Origin: a virus
IMG/VR virus record: IMGVR_UViG_3300043119_000038
Location: 1-21,939 of that record
Reading direction: 5' to 3' (one strand)
DNA length: 21,939 nt
Part shown: positions 1-6,631 of the stretch, piece after piece
Position numbering within the stretch: position 1 is the first letter of the stretch
How the letters are laid out: the number at the start of each line of letters is the position of its first letter
Program-made: the position numbers and the translations under genes
Notes under the pieces: generated by a model
What the model was told of the DNA's origin: nothing
The model's database searches: none
Seen by the model: the letters and a program-made list of their open reading frames with translations, nothing else

Positions 1-1
1 T

Positions 2-1033
2 GGTAACTTCTCGTCTGTTATCTATTCCAAGAAAGTCCAACTTGCTTTCCGTAAGGCAACCATCGTTGGCGACATTACCAATTCGGATTACTTCGGTGAG
101 ATTGCTGCTCAGGGTGACACCGTTCGTATCATCAAAGAGCCAGAAATCTCTGTCTCGTCTTATGCTCGTGGTACTCAGGTACAGGCACAAGACCTGCAGG
201 ATGCTGACTTCTCGCTGGTGATCGACAAGGCTAACTACTTTGCCTTCAAGATCGACGACATCGAAGAAGCCCACTCGCACGTTAACTTCATGGACTTGGC
301 TACCAACCGTGCGGCTTACCGCTTGGCTGACCAGCATGACCAAGAAGTTCTGGGCTACTTGTCGGGCTACAAGCAGACTGCTTTGAACACGAATGCAGGC
401 GCTGTGAATGACATTGTGAACGGCACGAAAGCTGTCACGACTGCTGGTTCCGACGAACTGTTGACCACGATGAAGCTCAAGAAGGGTTCCTTCGGCAACA
501 TCACGACCGCCTCTGCTGGCGAACACTCGATCCCTGTGGCTGCTCGTCTGCCCGGCGCTACTGCTCTGCCTACTGAGTACGTGTCGCCTGTCATGCTGAT
601 CAACCGTATGGGCCGTCTGCTGGATCAACAGAATGTTGACAAGGCTGGCCGTTGGGTTGTGATCGACCCCGTGCTGATGGAAGTCCTGATGGACGAAGAC
701 TCGCGCTTCCTGAATGCTGACTTCGGTGACTCTGGCGCACTGCGTAACGGTCTGGTTCTGACGAACTGGAATGGTTTCCGTGTGTATGTCTCGAACAACC
801 TGCCTTCGGTTGGTACGGGTGCTGCTACCACTGGCGTTGCAAACCAGAATGCTAACTACGGTGTGATCGTTGCTGGTCATGACTCGGCTGTTGCTACCGC
901 TGAGCAGATCAACAAGACCGAAACCTACCGTGACCAAGACTCGTTTGCGGACATCATCCGTGGTATGCACTTGTATGGCCGTAAGATTCTGCGTCCAGAA
1001 GCAATCGCTACTGCAAAGTACAACCTTGCCTAA
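2..1033 (+). CDS. Major capsid protein, C-terminal part (5' truncated)
   Basis: The frame is open from the left edge and ends in TAA, giving 343 visible residues; the true start lies upstream. A GTG at 218 is internal and not the start, because the upstream residues are colinear coding sequence of the same style. The visible protein is soluble and mixed alpha/beta, with no signal peptide or membrane segment. The stretch IDKANYFAFKIDDIEEA and the following Ala/Arg-rich helix resemble major capsid proteins of T7-like and marine podoviruses; this is family recollection, not a search. Position supports it: it is followed by a small head-type gene and then the tail adaptor and nozzle genes. Codons are strongly biased (AAC, AAG, CGT, GCT), as expected of the most abundant virion protein. 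A strong terminator follows directly. The fold is presumably HK97-like, which cannot be shown from this fragment. Confidence 0.82.
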   Translation, partial: GNFSSVIYSKKVQLAFRKATIVGDITNSDYFGEIAAQGDTVRIIKEPEISVSSYARGTQVQAQDLQDADFSLVIDKANYFAFKIDDIEEAHSHVNFMDLATNRAAYRLADQHDQEVLGYLSGYKQTALNTNAGAVNDIVNGTKAVTTAGSDELLTTMKLKKGSFGNITTASAGEHSIPVAARLPGATALPTEYVSPVMLINRMGRLLDQQNVDKAGRWVVIDPVLMEVLMDEDSRFLNADFGDSGALRNGLVLTNWNGFRVYVSNNLPSVGTGAATTGVANQNANYGVIVAGHDSAVATAEQINKTETYRDQDSFADIIRGMHLYGRKILRPEAIATAKYNLA

Positions 1034-1049
1034 TGGTAAGTTACACTAG

Positions 1050-1073
1050 AGTATCCCTTCGGGGGTACTTTTT
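1050..1073 (+). terminator. Rho-independent terminator after capsid gene
   Basis: An 8-bp stem (AGTATCCC with GGGGTACT, one T-G pair) closes a C(TTCG)G tetraloop and runs into TTTTT. It lies 17 bases after the capsid stop codon. A near copy follows the next gene at 1533-1560. Confidence 0.85.
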
Positions 1074-1106
1074 AACTCTGCCATAAATCTAGGAAAGGAT
1101 TATAAA

Positions 1107-1514
1107 ATGGCTCTTTCGCAATCCCTTCGTAACAAAGCTGTGCTTGTTGAGAAGTACGTAACGCTGCCCGCTACTTCGGGTACGACTGTTGGTCCCGCTG
1201 TGCCTGCTGGTACGATTGTTTTGGCTGCTGGTGTGGAAGTTTTGTCTACCGTCCCTACGGTAACGACCTTCACCGTTGCTGCTAACGATGGTACGACTAC
1301 CTTCATGGCTGCTACTTCGATCAGCAACACTGCTGCAGGTACTATCAAGGCTGGTGTTACCCCCGGTTTCATCGCTGCTGCTGACACCATTGATGCTTTG
1401 ACCTCCATCACGGGTTCGCCCGGCACGACCTCGGCTCGTATCTGGGCGTTGGTTGCTGACGTTAATGACTCGGTTCTGCCTGCTGCAGAAGTTGACCGCG
1501 ACACCTTGGCTTAA
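1107..1514 (+). CDS. Small Ala/Thr/Val-rich virion protein, probable capsid decoration protein
   Basis: 135 residues, rich in Ala, Thr, Val and Gly and probably nearly all beta, with no Cys and no membrane segment. The N-terminus (MALSQSLRNKAVLVEKYVTL) is the only clearly helical, charged part. The start is ATG with AGGAAAGGA upstream. It sits alone between two near-identical terminators, right after the capsid gene and before the tail adaptor; this is the usual place of head decoration, stabilisation or head-fibre proteins. Codon use is as biased as in the capsid gene, suggesting high expression. I do not recognise a named family, so the decoration role is inferred from position, size and composition. 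Alternatives are a head fibre or a scaffold-associated protein. An antiparallel open frame on the other strand (1100-1504) is a shadow of its GC pattern. Confidence 0.7.
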   Translation: MALSQSLRNKAVLVEKYVTLPATSGTTVGPAVPAGTIVLAAGVEVLSTVPTVTTFTVAANDGTTTFMAATSISNTAAGTIKAGVTPGFIAAADTIDALTSITGSPGTTSARIWALVADVNDSVLPAAEVDRDTLA

Positions 1515-1532
1515 TTAGCTTAGGCTAACAAG

Positions 1533-1560
1533 GAGTATCCCTTCACGGGGGTACTCTTTT
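1533..1560 (+). terminator. Rho-independent terminator, near copy of the one at 1050
   Basis: A 9-bp stem (GAGTATCCC with GGGGTACTC, one T-G pair) has a 6-base loop TTCACG and is followed by TTTT. Stem and flanks nearly repeat the terminator at 1050-1073, so the small gene between them is bracketed by duplicate terminators. Confidence 0.85.
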
Positions 1561-1593
1561 AACTTTCTACTGGACCCTGAGGGAATATAGATA

Positions 1594-2286
1594 ATGTCTG
1601 CATATAATTTCCTCGGCCTAGTCAACGATGTAAATCGTCGTGCCAACGAGGTAGAACTAACCTCCTCCACATTCTCAGGTGCTGTAGGTTTCTATACTGC
1701 GGTAAAGGATGGGGTTAACTCTGCTATCTACGACATCAACCAACAACAGTTTGAGTGGCCTTTCAACCATGTGTCTCAGAGTGAGGCTCTTGTTGCAGGT
1801 ACTGTACGTTACGATATTCCCAGTGATGCCAAAACTCTTGACATGGACTCCTTCCGTATTGCAAGGGATGATGCACTGGGTAACGAAACAGTAAAACTCC
1901 AAATAATCTCTTATGAAGATTACCTTGACAAGTACTTAGACTATGAGTATAATACTTCGGATGGGATTCGCACCCTGCCACGCTTTGTGTTCCGCACACC
2001 CTCACTCCAGTATGGTGTAGTACCCTCCCCAGACAAAGCATACCCTATTAAGTATGAGTACTACCGTAAGATAACACCACTCGACGTATACTCGGATGTA
2101 CCAAGCATTCCAGCAGACTTTCGCCACGTTATTGTCGAGGGTGCTATGGTCTATGCCCACACATTCTTGAGTGACAATGAAAGCTCTCAGCTTAGCCAGA
2201 AGAAGTTTGAGGATGGTATTAAGGCTTTGAGAACCTTGTACATCAACCGCTACGAGTACATCCGTTCGACCGTAAGGAATAAATAA
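1594..2286 (+). CDS. Head-tail adaptor, tail tubular protein A-like (T7 gp11-like)
   Basis: 230 residues. The N-terminus is predominantly helical, with an opening that resembles gp11-type adaptors (FLGLVNDVNRRANEVEL). A central beta region carries FEWPFNH and a C-terminal helical bundle ends in YINRYEYIRSTVRNK. T7 gp11 is somewhat shorter (about 196 residues). In the virion this protein would form the ring joining the portal to the tail nozzle. The start is ATG preceded by GAGGGA. The stop overlaps the next start as TAATG, so it is translationally coupled to the nozzle-like gene, which is its expected structural partner. No membrane segments are seen. The family call rests on sequence feel plus the order capsid, adaptor, nozzle, fibre. 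Confidence 0.68.
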   Translation: MSAYNFLGLVNDVNRRANEVELTSSTFSGAVGFYTAVKDGVNSAIYDINQQQFEWPFNHVSQSEALVAGTVRYDIPSDAKTLDMDSFRIARDDALGNETVKLQIISYEDYLDKYLDYEYNTSDGIRTLPRFVFRTPSLQYGVVPSPDKAYPIKYEYYRKITPLDVYSDVPSIPADFRHVIVEGAMVYAHTFLSDNESSQLSQKKFEDGIKALRTLYINRYEYIRSTVRNK

Positions 2287-3824
2287 TGCCTTCACAGTGG
2301 CAAACATTCCCAATCGAGTTCGGGGGTGGCCTAATCTCCAATATGAGTGCGCTACAACAGGGTCTTCAGAAGGTTGGTTCGGCAACTTTACTGCAGAACT
2401 TTGAGCCTTCCAAAGAGGGTGGCTACAAGAAGGTGTTGGGCTACACAAAGTTTAGCTCTACGGTACTGGCTGGCTCAGGTCCAGTGCTTGGACTCAAGGT
2501 TCTTAATGAGACACAAGTTGTTGCAGTCAGAAAGAATGCCAGTAACCTATCTCAGTATTATGTTGGTAGTGGTACAACTTGGACTTCTTTAGGAAGTGCA
2601 GCCCTGCTTGGGGGTCGTGTTCAGGCTGTGTCCTATAACTTTAACGGTAGTGACAAAGTATTCTTTGTGGACGGGGTTAACCATCCTGCCATCTACAACG
2701 TCACTGCAAACACAATGAGCTTTGCTACTATTAGTGGAGACTTATTGGGTACGGAGAGAGTTGCACTCTTTAAGAACTCCATCTTTTGTGCTAAGGGTCC
2801 ACTGTTATATTTTTCTGCACCCTACCTCGACACAGACTTCAGTTCGGCTTCTGGTGGTGGTTCTATCAATGTGGGACAGAACATTGTTGGCTTGATTGTG
2901 TTCCGTGACCAACTCATCATCTTTACTAAAAACAAGATTAGACGCCTTGTAGGTAATAGCATAGCAGATTTTCAGCTTGTCCCTATCACAGATGATATTG
3001 GTTGTTTGCATGGCGAGACTATTCAGGAAGTCGGCGGTGACATTATGTTCATGGCTGCGGATGGTCTACGTCTTCTGAGTGCAACTGAGCGTATCGGTGA
3101 CTTTGGGCTTGGTGTGGCTTCTTCTCCAATCAATAAAGATGCTATCACTTTTGTTAATAGCACACAAGTCTTTACAAGCCTAGTGATCAGAGAAAAAGCA
3201 CAGTACAGGGTCTTTGCTTATAGTACATCTGTAAGTTTAGATAATGCTAAGGGTCTAATTGGTACACAGTTTGCTGACCAAGGTTCGACTAATGTTAACT
3301 GGGCTACCCTTAGTGGGTTTAAGGTCTACGTTGCAGACAGCCGTTATGTTGCTGGTGGAGAGTTTATTGTCTTTGGCAATGACACAGGCTACGTGTATCG
3401 TATGGAGTCTGGGGCTAGTCGGGATGGATCAAACATCGAGGCAATCTATCGCTCTCCACATATGCCTATTGATGACCCTCAGATACGCAAGACCTTCTAC
3501 AAGGTAGCCTTGTATACAGAGATCACGGGTACTTTCTCGGTTAACCTGAGTGTAGACTTTGATATCTACAAGGTTGCAAACTATAACAGCACACCAGTAA
3601 CCACAATACTTTTAGAGAGCAGTGGTACAGGTGTTTCTATCTATGGAAGTCCTTCGGCTATCTTTGGGACTTCTCTATATGGGAGCCTACTAGACGATGT
3701 TTACAACGCAAACCTAATTGGTAGTGGTAAAACTATCTCTCTGCGAATTGAAGACATCTCAACGAACCCCTCATTCAGCCTAGATACTGCTGTCCTTGAG
3801 TATAAAGTAAACGGAAGAAAGTAG
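2286..3824 (+). CDS. Tail tube/nozzle structural protein, tail tubular protein B-like
   Basis: 512 residues, almost wholly beta with many short hydrophobic strands, consistent with a propeller-like nozzle fold. The N-terminus carries FGGGLISNMSALQQ and later GYKKVLGYTKF, the pattern of phage tube proteins that open with a short ordered segment and then repeat strands. Midway, VFRDQLIIFTKNKIRRLVG and GCLHGETIQEVGGDIMFMA are motifs I associate with structural proteins of marine podoviruses and myoviruses. T7 gp12 is longer (about 794 residues), so this would be a compact version. It starts on the last base of the adaptor stop (TAATG) and is followed 4 bases later by the tail-fibre gene. The general role as a distal tail protein is fairly safe; the exact equivalence to gp12 is inferred. 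Confidence 0.65.
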   Translation: MPSQWQTFPIEFGGGLISNMSALQQGLQKVGSATLLQNFEPSKEGGYKKVLGYTKFSSTVLAGSGPVLGLKVLNETQVVAVRKNASNLSQYYVGSGTTWTSLGSAALLGGRVQAVSYNFNGSDKVFFVDGVNHPAIYNVTANTMSFATISGDLLGTERVALFKNSIFCAKGPLLYFSAPYLDTDFSSASGGGSINVGQNIVGLIVFRDQLIIFTKNKIRRLVGNSIADFQLVPITDDIGCLHGETIQEVGGDIMFMAADGLRLLSATERIGDFGLGVASSPINKDAITFVNSTQVFTSLVIREKAQYRVFAYSTSVSLDNAKGLIGTQFADQGSTNVNWATLSGFKVYVADSRYVAGGEFIVFGNDTGYVYRMESGASRDGSNIEAIYRSPHMPIDDPQIRKTFYKVALYTEITGTFSVNLSVDFDIYKVANYNSTPVTTILLESSGTGVSIYGSPSAIFGTSLYGSLLDDVYNANLIGSGKTISLRIEDISTNPSFSLDTAVLEYKVNGRK

Positions 3825-3828
3825 AGAC

Positions 3829-5550
3829 ATGACTGGATATGTACGTCAGGATACCGCAAACAACATCTCTAACGGGAGTGTCATCAATGCTGATGACCTT
3901 GATGCAGAGTTTGATGCGATTGTAACTGCTTTCAATGCCAGCACTGGGCATGTCCATGATGGGACTTCAGGCAATGGTGCGCCAATCCTTGTTGTTGGTC
4001 CAGCACAGGACGTTGTTATCAGTGCTACAAGCGTGTTGCCAAAGACTGACAACGTGTTAGACCTAGGCAGTTCCACGAGAGAGTACAAAGACTTGTGGAT
4101 TGACGGTGTTGCTAACATCGACTCACTTGTTGCTGACACTGTTGATATCAATGCTGGTACGATTGATGCTACGGTTATTGGTGCTACTGCTCCTGCTGCT
4201 GGTAGCTTCACTACGGTGAATGCTTCTGGTGCTATTACTGGCGATCTGACGGGTAATGCTGCCACGGCAACCAAATTGGCTACTGCTCGTACAATCGCTC
4301 TGAGTGGTGATGTCGCAGGTTCCGCATCCTTTGATGGTTCTGCAAACGTCACAATCACTGCTACTATTCAGGCTGACTCTGTAGCACTGGGTACGGACAC
4401 TACGGGTAACTACGTTGCTGGCATCTCTGGCACAACCAATCAGGTTACTGTAACCTCTGGCACTGGTGAGGGTGTAAGCCCTGTGGTTAGTCTTCCTGCT
4501 ACCCTAGTGGTTCCCGGAACGCTTACGGTTACTGGTGCAGCAACTATTACCAGCGGTTCTATCTCTGGGATTACTGACTTGGCTGTGGCTGATGGTGGTA
4601 CAGGTGCTTCTGATGCTGCCACTGCACGTACAAACCTTGGGCTTGGCACTATTGCTACTCAAGCAGCCTCTGCAGTGTCTATTACGGGTGGGACTATTAC
4701 AGGTATTACTGACTTGGCTGTGGCTGATGGTGGTACAGGTATCTCCTCCTATACTATTGGTGACATCCTATACGCATCTGCTTCAGGTGTGCTAAGCAAA
4801 CTTGCTGACGTTGCTACGGGTAACGCCCTGATCTCTGGTGGTGTTGGCGTAGCTCCTTCCTATGGTAAGGTTGGTTTGACCACCCATGTGTCTGGTACGT
4901 TACCTCTAGCCAATGGCGGCACTAACGCAACCGATGCTGCTGGTGCGAGAACAAACCTTGGGCTTGGTACTATTGCAACTCAGGCTGCATCTGCTGTAAC
5001 TATCACTGGAGGTTCTATCTCTGGGATTACTGACCTTGCTGTAGTTGATGGTGGAACTGGGGCTTCTGATGCTGCTGGCGCTCTAGTTAACCTTGGTTTG
5101 ACTGCAACGGCTGCTGAACTTAATTATACAGACGGTGTTACCTCTGCTATCCAGACCCAACTTGATGCTAAAGCTCCTCTTGCTTCTCCTGCTCTCACAG
5201 GTACGCCAACAGTAAACGGGTCCAGTGTTGCGCTAAATAAAGCTGCGTCAGCACTCACAGATGCGGCAACGATAGCAGTCGATATGGCAAACGGCCCAAA
5301 CTTCTCTGTTACACTAGCTGGTAACAGGACGCTTGGAACTCCCACAAACCAAGTGGTTGGCATGAGTGGCTTTATTGTTGTAACTCAGGATGCAACAGGC
5401 TTTAGAACACTGTCCTATGCTGCTGACTGGAAATGGTTTGGTGGTCAGACGCCAGTGCTTACAACGACTGCAAACGCACGAGATGTTATCCTGTACACAG
5501 TACTCTCCAGCGGTAATATTCTGGCATCTATCGCAAGGGCCATCCCATGA
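3829..5550 (+). CDS. Tail fibre protein with GGTG-type repeats
   Basis: 573 residues. The N-terminus (about 1-60) has the DADDLDAEFDAI style of phage fibre attachment domains and ends in GHVHDGTSGNG. A long Gly/Thr/Ala-rich shaft follows. Between about residues 240 and 425 it repeats the unit GITDLAVADGGTG plus ARTNLGLGTIATQA, with further partial units. The block LNYTDGVTSAIQTQLDAKAP is a very common fibre motif, and the C-terminal 110 residues form a small globular region. It has no signal peptide and no catalytic motif. It would attach to the tail hub and carry the adsorption proteins encoded next. The stop overlaps the next start (ATGA). The name is well supported by the repeats and context. 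Confidence 0.85.
   Translation: MTGYVRQDTANNISNGSVINADDLDAEFDAIVTAFNASTGHVHDGTSGNGAPILVVGPAQDVVISATSVLPKTDNVLDLGSSTREYKDLWIDGVANIDSLVADTVDINAGTIDATVIGATAPAAGSFTTVNASGAITGDLTGNAATATKLATARTIALSGDVAGSASFDGSANVTITATIQADSVALGTDTTGNYVAGISGTTNQVTVTSGTGEGVSPVVSLPATLVVPGTLTVTGAATITSGSISGITDLAVADGGTGASDAATARTNLGLGTIATQAASAVSITGGTITGITDLAVADGGTGISSYTIGDILYASASGVLSKLADVATGNALISGGVGVAPSYGKVGLTTHVSGTLPLANGGTNATDAAGARTNLGLGTIATQAASAVTITGGSISGITDLAVVDGGTGASDAAGALVNLGLTATAAELNYTDGVTSAIQTQLDAKAPLASPALTGTPTVNGSSVALNKAASALTDAATIAVDMANGPNFSVTLAGNRTLGTPTNQVVGMSGFIVVTQDATGFRTLSYAADWKWFGGQTPVLTTTANARDVILYTVLSSGNILASIARAIP
4555..5034 (+). repeat. Imperfect direct repeats inside the tail-fibre gene
   Basis: An exact 36-base repeat occurs at 4570-4605 and 4705-4740 (135 bases apart), encoding TDLAVADGGTG. 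A 24-base exact repeat occurs at 4555-4578 and 5011-5034. A 17-base repeat (ACAAACCTTGGGCTTGG) occurs at 4630-4646 and 4951-4967. All are in frame, so recombination between copies would lengthen or shorten the fibre shaft without a frameshift. Confidence 0.9.
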
Positions 5551-6212
5551 TCAATAATAACCTAATAGTCCCACCAGCCTATAAGGCATGGAACAAGAAT
5601 GACTTCTTGGGTTATAGCCTTAATGTGGCCCCGCATGATCTTAGAAAAACTGGACCAGCCGCTACTACCCTTGCTATCGTTCCCTCCGTAAGTGGGCGGG
5701 GCGTAACCCAAAATAATACCGTAAACAATGGTCTTGCACTCTTTTTACCCCATACCGATATTAACATCTTGGTTAAGTTTACTGTTCCCCCAGTAACGCA
5801 GGCAAACCGAGGTTATATAGGGGTATGGTTTCGCTCCTCCACCACTGAGTTAGCGACTGACACCCAGTATGTCGCAACATTAGGTACGGGTGGAAGCAAT
5901 CCCTTAGACGTGGGCAACCTCGCCAAATATGCGACAGGGTTCGCGCAAAACTCCGTGGTCTTATCTGGGATGACTAAAGGAAATAAGGCATGGCTAAGAT
6001 GCGGGGCGGTTGGGACCAATATTCGTGCTAAGTGGTGGATGGATGGGTCAAGCGAACCCGGTTCTTATCAGAATAGCTGGACCCAGACACAGATTGCGTC
6101 TGGAAATTACATTATCCTAGGGACGTATGCCCCCGGTGATGCCACCAACAGAACGACGATTGAATACTTTAGCTACGCTCTCGGCTCATCTGCCGTGGCC
6201 CCTAGTCCATGA
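5547..6212 (+). CDS. Probable receptor-binding or fibre-tip protein
   Basis: 221 residues, not confidently assigned to a family. It appears to be mainly beta, with a lectin/LamG-like feel: YIGVWFRSSTTELATDTQYVATL about a third of the way in, and KWWMDGSSEPGSY near the end, patterns seen in concanavalin-like sandwiches. It has no signal peptide or transmembrane segment. It overlaps the fibre gene by ATGA and precedes a fibre-assembly chaperone, so a distal fibre or receptor-binding role is the natural inference. Codon choice differs visibly from its neighbours (more CCC, GGG and CGG; fewer of the GCT/GGT codons that dominate the fibre gene), hinting at recent exchange, as is usual for host-range genes. 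The function is unproven. Confidence 0.6.
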   Translation: MINNNLIVPPAYKAWNKNDFLGYSLNVAPHDLRKTGPAATTLAIVPSVSGRGVTQNNTVNNGLALFLPHTDINILVKFTVPPVTQANRGYIGVWFRSSTTELATDTQYVATLGTGGSNPLDVGNLAKYATGFAQNSVVLSGMTKGNKAWLRCGAVGTNIRAKWWMDGSSEPGSYQNSWTQTQIASGNYIILGTYAPGDATNRTTIEYFSYALGSSAVAPSP

Positions 6213-6219
6213 GGAATGA

Positions 6220-6567
6220 ATGACACACTGCATCAGTAATGACGGGACCATTTGGCAGGGAGAACCTATTAACGGGGTCCAGCACCCACAGAACATCGTT
6301 GACCTGTGGACAGATGAAGAACTTTCTGTAATTGGGTTGACGAAAGTTGTAACCGTTTCAGTTCAGCCAACAGAGGCGGATTTGGTAAGGGGAGAGAGAA
6401 ACTACCTACTCATTACCGTTGTTGACCCTATCGCCACTAACGTCCTACGTTGGAACGACCTTACAGAAGCAGAACAACAAGCACTGGCAAAATATCGTCG
6501 TAACCTACTTGATGTACCTAACCAAGATGGTTTCCCTCAAAATGTGATCTGGCCTGTCAAACCCTAA
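6220..6567 (+). CDS. Tail-fibre assembly chaperone-like protein
   Basis: 115 residues. The C-terminus LTEAEQQALAKYRRNLLDVP, followed by a Gly-Phe-Pro and an ending WPVKP, matches the pattern of phage tail assembly chaperones (Phage_tail_APC type), which help fold or mount tail fibres. The N-terminal half is a variable beta region probably specific to the partner fibre tip. The ATG at 6220 is preceded by GAGGA at 6211-6215. An ATG four bases earlier is out of frame and closes after seven codons. It directly follows the receptor-binding candidate, the common order for fibre plus chaperone cassettes. It is the last gene before a fresh promoter. Confidence 0.72.
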   Translation: MTHCISNDGTIWQGEPINGVQHPQNIVDLWTDEELSVIGLTKVVTVSVQPTEADLVRGERNYLLITVVDPIATNVLRWNDLTEAEQQALAKYRRNLLDVPNQDGFPQNVIWPVKP

Positions 6568-6575
6568 AATAAGGG

Positions 6576-6602
6576 TTGCATAAACTTCCCTCTTAGTATA
6601 AT
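6576..6602 (+). promoter_or_regulatory. Sigma70-like promoter for the ejection-protein module
   Basis: TTGCAT (6576-6581) and a consensus TATAAT (6597-6602) are separated by 15 bases, a little short of the ideal 17. They lie in the 61-base gap between the chaperone and the next gene. A second -10-like TATAGA overlaps just downstream. The gap contains no terminator, so this promoter would boost rather than isolate the downstream genes. Confidence 0.5.
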
Positions 6603-6617
6603 ATAGAACAAACTTCT

Positions 6618-6631
6618 GGAGAGATACCTTG
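6618..6631 (+). promoter_or_regulatory. Shine-Dalgarno GGAGAG deciding a TTG start
   Basis: GGAGAG at 6618-6623 is spaced 5 bases from the in-frame TTG at 6629. The first in-frame ATG is 14 codons later and has no comparable site, so the TTG is preferred. Confidence 0.65.

Noticed and set aside
218-1033. GTG at 218 as the start of the capsid gene
   Set aside because: The same frame is open to the left edge with colinear, capsid-like coding sequence, so the gene is truncated by the window.
1100-1504. 134-residue antisense frame over the decoration-like gene
   Set aside because: It mirrors the codon periodicity of the sense gene, spans a terminator-bracketed gene and has no ribosome site or neighbours on that strand.
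3846-4358. 170-residue antisense frame in the tail-fibre gene
   Set aside because: The Ala/Val/Ser-rich composition is the complement of GCT/GGT/ACT repeats; the fibre gene on the other strand is clear.
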